DNA from: Bradyrhizobium sp. AZCC 2262
GTDB lineage: Bacteria > Pseudomonadota > Alphaproteobacteria > Rhizobiales > Xanthobacteraceae
Reading direction: 5' to 3'
DNA: 64,000 bases
Assembly (NCBI RefSeq): GCF_036924535.1
Contig: NZ_JAZHRT010000001.1
Span: forward strand, 2,542,001-2,606,000
In this document: positions 1-9,008 of the stretch, piece after piece
How the letters are laid out: every line of letters begins with the position of its first letter
Position numbering within the stretch: the first letter of the stretch is position 1
Notes under the pieces: model-generated
Told to the model about the DNA's origin: nothing
Seen by the model: only the letters and a program-made list of their open reading frames with translations
Database searches by the model: none
Translations under genes and position numbers: made by a program

Positions 1-282
1 ACGATGGCAGGGCAGCGGGCGGCGATCACCGAATGGCGTCAACCTCGCGGGGAGCGCTTCGAGGAACTTAAGGCCATTACGCAACCGACGCTCGTCGTGA
101 ACGGCCATAGCGACATCATGGTTCCGACCATCAATTCGTTCACGCTCTCCCAGAAAATTCCGAACGCTCAACTCATCATCTATCCAGATTCCGGGCACGG
201 ATCGTTGTTTCAGTTTCCAGAACTCTTTGTGACCCATGCAACGATTTTCCTGGACGGATCCGTCGTGCGGACCGGCGTTTGA
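1..282 (+). CDS. Alpha/beta hydrolase, C-terminal part (gene begins before the window)
   Basis: The frame is open from the first bases and ends at TGA 280-282, so only the C-terminal ~90 residues are present. The pattern PTLVVNGHSDIMVP followed about 35 residues later by DSGHGSLFQFPE is the usual end of an alpha/beta hydrolase: the strand carrying the acid residue (Asp in GHSD) and the catalytic His (SGHG). The nucleophile region lies outside the window, so substrate and subclass cannot be told. It lies 84 bp upstream of a thioesterase on the same strand and may share its transcript. Confidence 0.8.
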   Translation, partial: TMAGQRAAITEWRQPRGERFEELKAITQPTLVVNGHSDIMVPTINSFTLSQKIPNAQLIIYPDSGHGSLFQFPELFVTHATIFLDGSVVRTGV

Positions 283-366
283 ACCGCGGCGGCGGCCCTA
301 GCCCCGTGGGAGGCGGTCGCCCGTGGATAGGCGTAACGATCAGTCACCAATAAAAGCAGGCAAAAC

Positions 367-828
367 GTGGATCCAAACAAACGCCTTTCGTCCGGAACCG
401 GTCTTGAGTACTTCAAGGCGCTCATAAAGCGTACCGTCGCGCGTGCGCCGATGCTTGAGCTATTCGACATCAATTTCGAGTCCGCAGAGCCTGGCGCCGT
501 CGTGATCACGGCAACGCCGACCACGAAATACTACAGTCCTTTGGGATTCGTGCATGGAGGGTATGCCGCCGTTCTGCTCGATACCTGCATGGCAGCAGCA
601 ATCATAAGTTCGCTTGAGCCGAGTCTTGCCGCCGTGACGCTCGAATACAAAATAAACTTCGTAAAGCCGATGTCTGCCAATACGGGAGTGGTGCGGGGAG
701 AGGGCAAGTCGCTATACATTGGCCGGCAACTGGCTATCGCGGAAGGCAGACTGCTCGACCCAGCAGGCAGAATTCTCGCTCACGGAACGACCACCTGCCA
801 CGTTCTGCGCAGAGATGAACTTTCATAG
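367..828 (+). CDS. PaaI-type acyl-CoA thioesterase (hotdog fold)
   Basis: This 153-residue protein has the length of a single hotdog domain. The motif FVHGGYAAVLLDTC (about residues 61-74) matches the HGG...D signature of the PaaI/YdiI thioesterases, in which the Asp on the central helix (about D72) assists hydrolysis of aryl- or acyl-CoA thioesters. The second half (VTLEYKINFVKPM, GEGKSLYIGRQLAIAEG) is typical of the beta-sheet. The start is GTG 367, preceded by an AG-rich stretch. Enzymes of this type often release CoA from dead-end intermediates in aromatic or fatty-acid catabolism, which suits the surrounding genes. The natural substrate is not evident. Confidence 0.85.
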   Translation: MDPNKRLSSGTGLEYFKALIKRTVARAPMLELFDINFESAEPGAVVITATPTTKYYSPLGFVHGGYAAVLLDTCMAAAIISSLEPSLAAVTLEYKINFVKPMSANTGVVRGEGKSLYIGRQLAIAEGRLLDPAGRILAHGTTTCHVLRRDELS

Positions 829-1172
829 CGCCTCTGAGGGACCGATAACCCTGCCAAGGTCGATGTCGACTGTCCCAATAGTGTTAAAGCCTGGGTTGAC
901 ACTGTCTTGGACGATGCCAGTTAAACTCAATTGCTCGTAACCGAGTCGGTTGGCAATTTAGCGGCGTTGCAGCGACGCCTGGACGCGCGCATTCGCCAAA
1001 GTCACGGATCTCGCCGGGCTCGATCGAAGCCCCGCGATGTCTCGAAACGTGGGCTAAACGTCGTTTGGCGCACAGCCAAAGTCCCCTAGTTTTGCAGCCA
1101 ACCGTTACGCACCGCCGCAAGAGCGATGCCGAATGACTTTTCACGACGCGCTGGGAGCGAGGAGAGCAAGCC
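829..1172. other. Gap, no confident gene
   Basis: No reading frame with family resemblance is visible. The stretch contains one copy of the dispersed 36-bp element at 1036-1071. Confidence 0.5.
1036..1071 (+). repeat. Dispersed 36-bp element, copy 1
   Basis: This copy begins GATGTCTCGAAACGTGGG and ends AAACGTCGTTTGGCGC. It matches the copy at 8289-8324 (reverse strand) at 30 of 36 positions by hand alignment, and the copy at 45139-45174 even more closely. Unlike most copies it has no clear gene start shortly downstream; the nearest is a doubtful small ORF at 1173. Confidence 0.7.
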
Positions 1173-1325
1173 ATGGACTGTGGTGCTATGACGACGCTGG
1201 CCCTGTTGTCGATGCCCGACATTGATCGGGACGACTTCGTTATCGGTCAGTTACTTGGGTTAACAGCGGGGTTATCGCTGGCCTTGATCGTCCGGCTATC
1301 AGCGCTGCTGCTGTTTGGCTCGTAA
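1173..1325 (+). CDS. Possible small membrane protein, perhaps cut short by a stop
   Basis: A 50-codon frame starts at ATG 1173 behind a GAGGAG ribosome-binding sequence and ends with a hydrophobic C-terminus (LLGLTAGLSLALIVRLSALL), a plausible membrane segment. The same frame stays open after the TAA at 1323-1325 as far as TAG 1500-1502. That continuation has GC-rich third positions and a second hydrophobic stretch (ISVFIIVPIDPIGTFWPVV). It could be one gene interrupted by a nonsense codon or a tiny standalone protein. No family was recognised. Confidence 0.3.
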   Translation: MDCGAMTTLALLSMPDIDRDDFVIGQLLGLTAGLSLALIVRLSALLLFGS

Positions 1326-1502
1326 GGGTCGGAGACACCCGCAAGCGGAGATGCGGAACCGTACTGCGTCTTCCGCGCGGTGCCATCTGAGTTCGACGGG
1401 GCCGCCACGCGCATTTCTGTCTTCATTATTGTCCCGATCGACCCAATCGGTACCTTCTGGCCCGTCGTGTTGGAAGAGGCGAAACCATCGCTTGCGACCT
1501 AG

Positions 1503-1905
1503 TGGCCCGAACAAAGGTTAGGTTGGTGCGATGTTGAGGGGTGACCCGGCGCGGTTGTTGGCTCTTGATTGGTCGTTGCACTTCGGTCGGGCCGGCCCAC
1601 GCATAACCTGCCAGAAAACTCACCTCCCATCCTGTACTTTCCAATCACTGGCCATTGAGTGCACGATCGAGGCACCGGAACAGATGGCTCCGCGCCAATA
1701 AGGCGCAAACGAACTTTCGCGATTGATACCAAACCTTTTCATCTTCCGGCGATGTCGCCTGATCCGTCCCGCCAATCAGGATCAATTTATTTGATGGCCG
1801 GTGAGCGCGTCGTCTCGCGCTCACCATTCGGGACAGCATGCTTTCGGGCTGGACTAAGTGATTGCCTGAAGGTTCCGGGCATCCGCCTGCGTTACCCGAT
1901 TTGCG
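1503..1905. other. Gap with one hairpin, no confident gene
   Basis: No convincing coding frame was seen. The only structure is the inverted repeat at 1800-1825, listed separately. Confidence 0.5.
1800..1825 (-). terminator. Hairpin downstream of the MFS gene
   Basis: A perfect 9-bp inverted repeat (GGTGAGCGC ... GCGCTCACC, 8-nt loop) lies about 80 bp past the stop codon of the minus-strand transporter gene. On the minus strand it is followed by an A/T-rich stretch but no strong T run, so its role as a terminator is only likely. Confidence 0.4.
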
Positions 1906-3540
1906 TCATGCCTCGGTGATATCGACATCCTTGGTTTCCGGCAGAAAAACGAAGCCGATTACGAAACTCACGGCCGCGACGCCCACCGGGTACCATAGAC
2001 CGGAATAGATATTCCCGGTCGCGGCAACGATGGCGAACACAGTCGCTGGCAGGAAACCGCCGATCCAGCCGCTACCGATGTGGTAAGGCAGCGACATGCC
2101 GCTGTACCTGATACGGCTTGGGAACAATTCGACCAGCCATGCGGCCGTTGGGGCGTAAACCAGCGTCACATAGATCACTAGGATCCAAAGCAACGCCGTC
2201 GTCATCACGGTGTCGATTTCGGTCGGGTCGGCCGAAATCGGATAGCCGTGGGCCCTGATCGCGGCCGCCAAAGCCGTGGCAAAATCCGGCGATGTTGCGG
2301 TTAGTATCTGGTCGCCGACCTTGACTTGCGTGGGGGCTCCCTTCCGGGCCTCCTGGTTGGTGTAGTTCACCGATAGACTGACCAGCGCCGACTTTGCGAT
2401 GTCGCAGCTTGTGGTGAACTTCTCGGTGCCCGTTGCTTTTAACTGGAACGAGCACTCGTCCGGATCGGCGATAACGGTCACGGGTGCTGAGTTGAGCGCC
2501 GCCTCGAGTTTAGGGTTGGCGAAGTGCGTAATGCCTTTGAAGATCGGAAAATACGTCACAGTCGCTAGCAGAAGCCCGGCCAGAACAATCGGCTTGCGGC
2601 CGATCTTATCGGATAGCCAGCCAAACAGGATGAAGGCAGGTGTGCCAAGCGCCAGCGCCACCAAGATCATGATCTGTGCGGTGACGGTAGGCACCTTGAT
2701 AGTTTGGGTCAGAAAAAACAGCGCATAGAACTGCCCACTGTACCACACGACGGTTGCGCCCGCGGTCTCGCCCAAAAGAACGAAAATAGCGGTCTTGACA
2801 CTGGACCAATTGGTGAAGGCGTCGACGAGCGGCCGCTTTGATGTTTTTCCCTCGCTCTTCATTTTCTGGAAAACCGGCGACTCGTTTAGGCTTAATCGGA
2901 TCCAGATCGAAATCATGAAAAGGATCGCGGACAGCAGAAACGGAATGCGCCAACCCCAATCGCCGAAGGACGCTTCGCCCAACCACGATCGGATTCCGAG
3001 GATCAGCAGCAACGCTAAAAAAAGGCCAAGCGTCGCGGTGGTCTGGATCCAGGAAGTATAGTAGCCGCGTTTGTTCTTGGGCGCATGCTCGGCGACGTAG
3101 GTCGCCGCGCCGCCATATTCGCCTCCAAGCGCAAGGCCCTGCACCATGCGCAATCCGATCAGAACGGTCGGCGCGGCGATGCCCCAGCTATCGTAGCCCG
3201 GCAGCAGTCCGATGAAAAAGGTACCGATGCCCATCAGGGTCATCGTGGTGAGGAATGTATACTTTCGTCCGATCAGGTCGCCAAAATGACCAAAAACCAA
3301 GGCGCCGAATGGGCGCACCACGAAGCCCGCCGCGAAGGCGAGCAGCGCAAAGATGAAGCCAACATTCGGCGGCACGTTGGAGAAGAAGTATTTGGCGAGA
3401 AACGAGCTGAGCGTTCCGTAAATGAAAAAATCGTACCACTCAAAGGCGGTGCCAAGCGAGGCGGCGAAAATCACCTTGCGTTCCTCGGCAGTCATGCCCT
3501 CGGCGCGGACACCGCCGCCCGCTACGTCAGCTATTGTCAC
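1906..3540 (-). CDS. MFS transporter, metabolite:H+ symporter family
   Basis: This 544-residue inner-membrane protein begins with the MHS-family signature GTAFEWYDFFIYGTLSS in the first helix. It also has the inter-helix motif GHFGDLIGRKYTF and the mid-protein loop SDKIGRKP. Many hydrophobic segments follow, and a hydrophilic insertion of about 120 residues between the late helices is typical of longer MHS members annotated as shikimate, alpha-ketoglutarate or dicarboxylate transporters. I chose GTG 3540 because GAGGGGGAG lies just upstream. An upstream in-frame ATG at 3675 would add 45 residues that do not look like transporter sequence. It probably imports an organic acid for this catabolic region. 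Confidence 0.88.
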   Translation of the reverse strand: MTIADVAGGGVRAEGMTAEERKVIFAASLGTAFEWYDFFIYGTLSSFLAKYFFSNVPPNVGFIFALLAFAAGFVVRPFGALVFGHFGDLIGRKYTFLTTMTLMGIGTFFIGLLPGYDSWGIAAPTVLIGLRMVQGLALGGEYGGAATYVAEHAPKNKRGYYTSWIQTTATLGLFLALLLILGIRSWLGEASFGDWGWRIPFLLSAILFMISIWIRLSLNESPVFQKMKSEGKTSKRPLVDAFTNWSSVKTAIFVLLGETAGATVVWYSGQFYALFFLTQTIKVPTVTAQIMILVALALGTPAFILFGWLSDKIGRKPIVLAGLLLATVTYFPIFKGITHFANPKLEAALNSAPVTVIADPDECSFQLKATGTEKFTTSCDIAKSALVSLSVNYTNQEARKGAPTQVKVGDQILTATSPDFATALAAAIRAHGYPISADPTEIDTVMTTALLWILVIYVTLVYAPTAAWLVELFPSRIRYSGMSLPYHIGSGWIGGFLPATVFAIVAATGNIYSGLWYPVGVAAVSFVIGFVFLPETKDVDITEA

Positions 3541-3994
3541 CGTTTGCTCCCCCTCTTTAAAACTGTTCTTCCATGCGTGCCAAATCGTCCGCCGCAAAGC
3601 AGCCGTACGGATCGTTGGTGCTGCGAGGAGCCCAACGATGCTCCAGCTACAGCGATGCGGATCAGCCTGATTCAATGATGACCGAGATGAGACGCACGCT
3701 GATCAAGCCGCTACCCCAGACTCCGCCTCCGTATCGATCGGACGTGCAGTCTCCAGAAAAGTTAACCGCGGCGCTGCGCGTGTAGAAGGTCATATACGCC
3801 ACCTTTCGAGACACCAACGAAAAGCCGGAAATTTCAGAGATCAAATCGGAGTCGGCCGCTGCGCTTGCCGTCAAAGCGCGGCTGCCCCTCGAGCGCGCAT
3901 TGGGCTGGCTTAATGGCTAACTATAAGGTCTGCGAAATTAACTGGACCTGCCAGACCGCCCACAACGAAAAGGATCTATCTAACTAGTCCGCAG
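3541..3994. other. Gap, no confident gene
   Basis: This is the space between the transporter start and the end of the molybdoenzyme gene. Frames exist on both strands but none resembles a known protein, and no repeat or hairpin stood out. Confidence 0.4.
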
Positions 3995-6217
3995 TTATTC
4001 GGCGGTGACGATCTCCGGCAGCGCCCGCCCGGTTACGCGATCGGGCTCTGGCCCGATTGCCAACTTACGCACCGCGCAAGGCAAGCCCTTCAGATGTGGG
4101 ATTCCTTGCTCGATATCCAGATAGTCGTCAGTGTCGGGACAAATCTGCGCGTCTGCGAACTCCCAGGCGCCGGAAAGCTCCTTCTTTCCTTTCGGCATTT
4201 CCGGCTTCCACCATCCGTGAGGAACGCGGATCAGGCCCGCGGGCATGTCGTCACGTATGGCTGTCCGTCCCTTGCAGCACCCTTGGATCGTCGAAACCTC
4301 AATCCATTCGCCGCCCACCACACCGATCGTGGCGGCGTCGTTGGGATGCAGAAAGATTTCAGGCTCGGGGCGGCGTGAACGCAACGAGGCAATGTGACGG
4401 TGGCCGGTCTGGAAAAATTCGTCCTCGCGCACCCCGGTGAACGCCATGAACGGAAACGCGGGGTCTTGCGGTGGTTCCGCGCGATAGTAGGGCAGCGGAT
4501 CGAAGCCCAATGACTCCAAGACAGTTGATTTGAGTTCGACCTTCCCAGACGGCGTAGCAAAGCCGGTCGTTTCGTATTTTTTGAAGCTAAGCTTTCTCAT
4601 GTGATAAGCATGCTTCTCGGCGAATTGAGAGAAATTCAGTCCGAGCGCGCCCACCCGAAAATCGAGCAATTCCTCCGAGTTCTTCCACGGAAATCTGTCG
4701 GCAATCCCAAGTCTGACGGCCAAATCACGCCAAAAGTCGTAGACGCTCCGGCACTCGTCAGGTGGCTCCATCGTCTTCTGTGAAGGACGGACGATCGAGG
4801 TCCATCCAAATCCATCGGACAGGCTCGCACGCTCCAGCCAACTGTCGCTCGGCAGAACATAGTCCGCCAACTGTGAGGTGGGTGTCATCATATGTTCGAA
4901 CGACACGATCAGCTCTTGGTTCATCAAGGCGCGATAAATCAATTGCAGATTTGCAAAACTCAAAAGCGTGTTGTTGCCGAGCGAAAAAAAAGCTCTTACC
5001 GGATACGGTACGCCGTCCGCCATGGCCCTAAACACCGCGGAAGGATTGGCCATATAGCTGCCTGATATTAGATTGACATACTCCTTGCCCCAAACGCGCT
5101 TCGTCGGCTCTCGCAGTGCCTGCATGCCGCGGTAGGTGAACGCCGGATGTTTTTCGGAGCCGAGCTGCTTGGCTTTTTGAGCCTCAGAGAGTTCTTCATG
5201 GAGCTCGATCTCGCTCTCGGAGACGATATCTGGATGGAATCCATGCAAGACCTCCCCGCCAGGGACGTCAAGATTTCCTGTCAGTGCACGAAGGGTGCAA
5301 TGCAGCCGAATTGCAGACGTGCTGTTTCGCTGCTGATCCGTGATCGGTGTCCAGGGAATGACACCTGGAGTTGTGGTCGCATACATGCGTGCGGCCGCGG
5401 CAATTTTGTCAGCAGCAACTCCCGTGATCTCAGCTACGCGCTCGAGCGGAAATTCATCGACACGGGCGCGAAGCTCTTCAAATCCCGTGGTCCACTGCGC
5501 GACGAAGTCCTGATCGTAGAGTCCTTCGTCGATGATGACTTTAAGCCAGCCCATGCACATCGCGGCATCGGTTCCGGCCCGCAATGGAAGCCATATATCC
5601 GCAAGCTCGGCATTCTCGCTGCGGCGCGGGTCCAACACGATCAACTTTGCGCCGCGTTGCTGGGCGGCACGAATGGAATTATAAACCGGCGTCCAGCTGT
5701 GCTTTCGGGGATTATGGCCGAACAGGACGATACATTTGGTCTTCGGATAGTCGGGGTAGGGAAACCAACCGTAGACCATCCGGTTGATAGCGGCGGTATT
5801 GCCGGCGCAAAGCGCGACTCCGCTCATCCAGTTCGGATTGCCCAGCAGATTCATGAAGCGGCGGCCGACGCCGCTGTCGGACTGCACATTCCACGGACTG
5901 GCTGACACGGCAAAGCCTTCTGGCCCGTATTTCTCCGTCACCGCGGAAAGGCGGGCACCGATATCGTCCAAGGCCTCGTCCCACGTCACTCGCTCCCACC
6001 GTCCGGAGCCCCGTTCGCCCACCCGACGGAGCGGGAACCTGACCCGGTCCGGGTGCCCAAATCCCTCGGGCGCGTGAACGCCCTTCATACATATGTTGGC
6101 ACGAAACGGAGCATTGTCGGTGGCCTTGATGCGAGCGGTGCCGTTAGCGGAAACCTCGGCAATCACCTGACAGTAAATGTCGCAGCTAGAGCATAAGACG
6201 CGCTTTTGGTCCGTCAT
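3995..6217 (-). CDS. Molybdopterin-dependent oxidoreductase with N-terminal 4Fe-4S site
   Basis: A 740-residue member of the DMSO-reductase superfamily. Cys9, Cys12, Cys16 and Cys43 form the N-terminal [4Fe-4S] motif (CSSCDIYC ... NICMKG). Molybdopterin-binding segments follow, including LFGHNPRKHSW, LDPRRSENAELADIWLPLRAGTDAA and a C-terminal cofactor domain near MAFTGVREDEFFQTGHRH. Cys137 (ALCAGNTAAINR) is a candidate metal ligand. No Tat signal is visible, so it is probably cytoplasmic. ATG 6217 follows a GGAG at good spacing; the longer frame adds only nine residues. No Fe-S subunit or membrane anchor lies beside it. Substrate is unknown; single-subunit relatives include assimilatory enzymes and thiosulfate or formate oxidoreductase-like proteins. 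Confidence 0.88.
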   Translation of the reverse strand: MTDQKRVLCSSCDIYCQVIAEVSANGTARIKATDNAPFRANICMKGVHAPEGFGHPDRVRFPLRRVGERGSGRWERVTWDEALDDIGARLSAVTEKYGPEGFAVSASPWNVQSDSGVGRRFMNLLGNPNWMSGVALCAGNTAAINRMVYGWFPYPDYPKTKCIVLFGHNPRKHSWTPVYNSIRAAQQRGAKLIVLDPRRSENAELADIWLPLRAGTDAAMCMGWLKVIIDEGLYDQDFVAQWTTGFEELRARVDEFPLERVAEITGVAADKIAAAARMYATTTPGVIPWTPITDQQRNSTSAIRLHCTLRALTGNLDVPGGEVLHGFHPDIVSESEIELHEELSEAQKAKQLGSEKHPAFTYRGMQALREPTKRVWGKEYVNLISGSYMANPSAVFRAMADGVPYPVRAFFSLGNNTLLSFANLQLIYRALMNQELIVSFEHMMTPTSQLADYVLPSDSWLERASLSDGFGWTSIVRPSQKTMEPPDECRSVYDFWRDLAVRLGIADRFPWKNSEELLDFRVGALGLNFSQFAEKHAYHMRKLSFKKYETTGFATPSGKVELKSTVLESLGFDPLPYYRAEPPQDPAFPFMAFTGVREDEFFQTGHRHIASLRSRRPEPEIFLHPNDAATIGVVGGEWIEVSTIQGCCKGRTAIRDDMPAGLIRVPHGWWKPEMPKGKKELSGAWEFADAQICPDTDDYLDIEQGIPHLKGLPCAVRKLAIGPEPDRVTGRALPEIVTAE

Positions 6218-6301
6218 GAACATTCTCCAACAAGTGGTCGCCACTTTGGATCACGGCAACCAAAGATTGCGGGATGATCCGATGGGTCGGTCTGCAAACG
6301 A

Positions 6302-6952
6302 TCACTCCAACATCCGAAGGGTGGCATTTCGCCTGGTTGCCCCACGATCGGTTGTTCGTTTCAGCGATTGCTCCGTCGTTGCCGAGACATCAGGAGAACC
6401 AACGGCGGCGGCCGCAAGCAGAACGCGCGCCGCGTCCCCAGCTGCGCGAGCCACCTTAGGGTCTCTGCGTATGACGGCGGCCGCTATCGCGCCGTCAATG
6501 AGGAGCATGAGTTGCATGGCCAGGCTCTCGGGATGAGCGATCTGCAGCCGCTCCAGCAGTTCGAGAAGCCAGTTACGACGCTGGTTCTTAAAGGCGAGAG
6601 CGATCTCGTTCGCAGCGTGATACGGATCTTTCAGCTCGACGACGGCGTTCACGAACGGACAACCCTGAAACTCCTCGTCGGCAAGGCTTCGCTCGAGTTG
6701 AACGAAACTTTCCACTATCTGCTCTTCCGCAGGTTTCTCGGAGATGGAAATGGGTATTAGACGACGAGCGAGATAGGCGGTGACGAGGTGGTCTTTGGAA
6801 GGGAAATAGTTGTACAAGGTCCGCTTGCTGATCCCGGTTTCTTCCGTAATTTTGTCCACGCCGACCGCTCGGATGCCTTCGCGATAGAACAAGCTGTCCA
6901 CCGTTTCGAGGATCCGCTCTTGGGTAGCTTGTCTGCCGATGAACCTCTCCAT
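6302..6952 (-). CDS. TetR/AcrR-family transcriptional regulator
   Basis: A 216-residue protein with the N-terminal TetR helix-turn-helix: ILETVDSLFYREGIRAVGVDKI, then TGISKRTLYNYFPSKDHLV at about residues 40-58. The ligand-binding part contains the GCPFVN motif common in TetR regulators of this subgroup. Its ATG lies 8 bp past the stop of the uncharacterised gene on the same strand, so the two are probably co-transcribed. The C-terminus ends in a basic, low-complexity tail (about residues 185-216). The target genes are not evident; the divergently placed candidates are more than 2 kb away. Confidence 0.9.
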   Translation of the reverse strand: MERFIGRQATQERILETVDSLFYREGIRAVGVDKITEETGISKRTLYNYFPSKDHLVTAYLARRLIPISISEKPAEEQIVESFVQLERSLADEEFQGCPFVNAVVELKDPYHAANEIALAFKNQRRNWLLELLERLQIAHPESLAMQLMLLIDGAIAAAVIRRDPKVARAAGDAARVLLAAAAVGSPDVSATTEQSLKRTTDRGATRRNATLRMLE

Positions 6953-6960
6953 GGCGGCAA

Positions 6961-8247
6961 TCAGTTCAGCAGGTGCCTAGCGGGACGCGCCGGCTCCGCG
7001 ACCCATGCCCGACGGAAAACGCCAGCGATCTTGGTGCGGGATATCTCCTTTTCGGAGACGGCCGGGAATTTCGGGAAATGCTCGTCATGGAAACTGTCGA
7101 TGACGAATGGCAGCATTGAAAATCCAAGGTATTCTCCTGATGCGGAAAGCGCGGCGGGGTCGCCGACGAGGGCGCTGCGTGTGGCCATGCCCTTGGAGCT
7201 GCCCGTCTGCCAATGAAGCTCGCGGAACTCCCGTCGTTCGACCTCTGGCGCCGAAAGAATGCGGATCGAGCTTTGCTGGGAGATAAGATAGAGAGTTTGG
7301 TGTCGGTCGAGCGCTATATTGGCGCCTCGCAGTTGTTTTAGTTCGGTCAAGATCGAAGCCTTCGATGACGGGTTGGCCAATGCTATCGCCGTTAGGCCGA
7401 ACAACGCGTCGAAGACCATCATGGGATGCTCGGCCTTCGCCAACCTTCGCAGATAGTTTTCCACGACGCTTTCGCCGAAGGCGGAGGCCGACTTGGCCGC
7501 GATCGCGGCCAGCCAAAAGGTGCGTTCCCTCAGGAGCACGAAGCTTGGGGTCCAGGTCTCCCACACGAAGCTATTGGCCATATCGGCAAGCCAAGGGCGC
7601 GAGTCGCGGTTTGAGGCCAACAGGATGAGTTGCCCCAGCGCATGAACGAGCTGCCAGTACACGCGCAGGCTCATGGCATTGGTTCCCGGCGTTCCGCTCA
7701 ATTCGTGGCGGACGACCGAGCGAAGCGTATCGAGAACGTTCAGGACCCGCATCGCGGCTTTGTAGGACAGTTGCTCGAGTAGGGGGACCCACTCAAATAT
7801 CTCATGAAAGCTCGCTCGTGATTGTACGAGCGACGGCTCGAAAAGAGGTTCAAGAACGTTGTAGGCATCCTTTACGGCACCAGTTCGCTGCATCGAAACT
7901 TGCAGCGATCGCTCAAACTCCGGCCGTGTTCGAATTACTTCCTCGAGCTCGATCGTTGGCAACCCGGTTTGCCGTCTGCGAGAGATCGAGTGACCGCACC
8001 CACCCACCTTGAGCCAGCTCTGGTTCTTTGACTGACCAATCAGAAATTCTCGACCGGGATCGATCGAAGCAATTTCAGCCAGTCGTTCGCGAAGCGAAGC
8101 ATCTCGCGTGATGGTCATGGCTGCAGCTAGTCGCACGACCATATCGTTGCGTGCAGCCCCTAGCAGCTCAACCAAATTGTGGTAATCGGGATTTACCGCT
8201 AGCATTTCGTCGGCGCTTTCGTCGGCTCCGAAATCACGCAATGGCAT
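6961..8247 (-). CDS. Uncharacterised, mostly helical protein upstream of a TetR gene
   Basis: I do not recognise this protein. From ATG 8247 it has 428 residues, is rich in Leu and Ala with regularly spaced hydrophobic residues, and looks like an all-helical repeat or helical-bundle protein. It has no signal peptide, clear catalytic motif or strong membrane segment. A longer frame from ATG 8349 (462 residues, GGGGGTAG nearby) is possible, but its first ~30 residues are encoded by the dispersed 36-bp element at 8289-8324. The shorter start is therefore more likely, with the repeat as upstream DNA. It overlaps nothing and is followed 8 bp later by a TetR gene. Confidence 0.7.
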   Translation of the reverse strand: MPLRDFGADESADEMLAVNPDYHNLVELLGAARNDMVVRLAAAMTITRDASLRERLAEIASIDPGREFLIGQSKNQSWLKVGGCGHSISRRRQTGLPTIELEEVIRTRPEFERSLQVSMQRTGAVKDAYNVLEPLFEPSLVQSRASFHEIFEWVPLLEQLSYKAAMRVLNVLDTLRSVVRHELSGTPGTNAMSLRVYWQLVHALGQLILLASNRDSRPWLADMANSFVWETWTPSFVLLRERTFWLAAIAAKSASAFGESVVENYLRRLAKAEHPMMVFDALFGLTAIALANPSSKASILTELKQLRGANIALDRHQTLYLISQQSSIRILSAPEVERREFRELHWQTGSSKGMATRSALVGDPAALSASGEYLGFSMLPFVIDSFHDEHFPKFPAVSEKEISRTKIAGVFRRAWVAEPARPARHLLN

Positions 8248-8288
8248 GCATCTCGGTCGAGTGTGGAAAAATAGGCGATCAAAGCGCT

Positions 8289-8324
8289 GCGCCAAACGAC
8301 GTTTTGCCGACGTTTTAGGACGTC
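8289..8324 (-). repeat. Dispersed 36-bp element, copy 2
   Basis: Read on the minus strand it begins GACGTCCTAAAACGTCGG and ends AAACGTCGTTTGGCGC. It lies about 40 bp upstream of the preferred start (8247) of the uncharacterised gene, in the same orientation as that gene. Confidence 0.75.
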
Positions 8325-8349
8325 GAACGAGCACTGAGAATGGCGGCAT

Positions 8350-9008
8350 CTCTACCCCCGCGTTGCGGCTGCGATCGTAAGCCTCGCGTGATCAGGCCTG
8401 GGGCCGCGTTATAGATATTGCGGGGTCGTGTTTGGCCTCCCATCACCGAAACGACTGATTATCGCTTCCGTTGTGCCTCAAACCGCGAGACTCGTCCGGT
8501 TTCGGCCGAATATTTGCGCCATCGAGCATGATCCGCCCACGTCATCGGATGATTTGGATGTGCCCGGTCCGGCTGATGTTCCCTTAGACTTCCCGGACTT
8601 ATGTCTTGACAGGACGTGACCGGTCAGTAACTATTTCTATCTGCGGACCGTGGCGAAATGACTGCCCAATGTTATGTTCGAGGTGGCTCGGGGGAGGCGG
8701 TATCGGGTGATGAGGCCGAGATTGTCGCTTCGTCGGCGCGTTGTCGAAAAAGCGGGATATGCCGTGCTGTGAGATGGGCTGACCCATGCTCAATCGTCTT
8801 CGACTACGCCGACTTGCTGATCACGGACCCTCTCGAACGCCAGCGCGGGCGGCAATGCCGCGCACTTACTTGGCGACAGGACGCAGCCGACGCGCAGATG
8901 GTTCGAATGGCCGGACGCCGTTTCCAACCAAAACGAGCGGATGAGACGGCAAAGCCAACTGCGGCAAGCAATCAAGCAGTTTCAATAAAATGACGGTGGG
9001 AGGTTTCC
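8350..9008. other. Intergenic region between divergent genes, no gene seen
   Basis: About 650 bp separates the uncharacterised gene (leftward) from the GlxA-type regulator (rightward), so promoters for both are expected here. No ORF with protein-like character or clear repeat was found. Confidence 0.5.
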
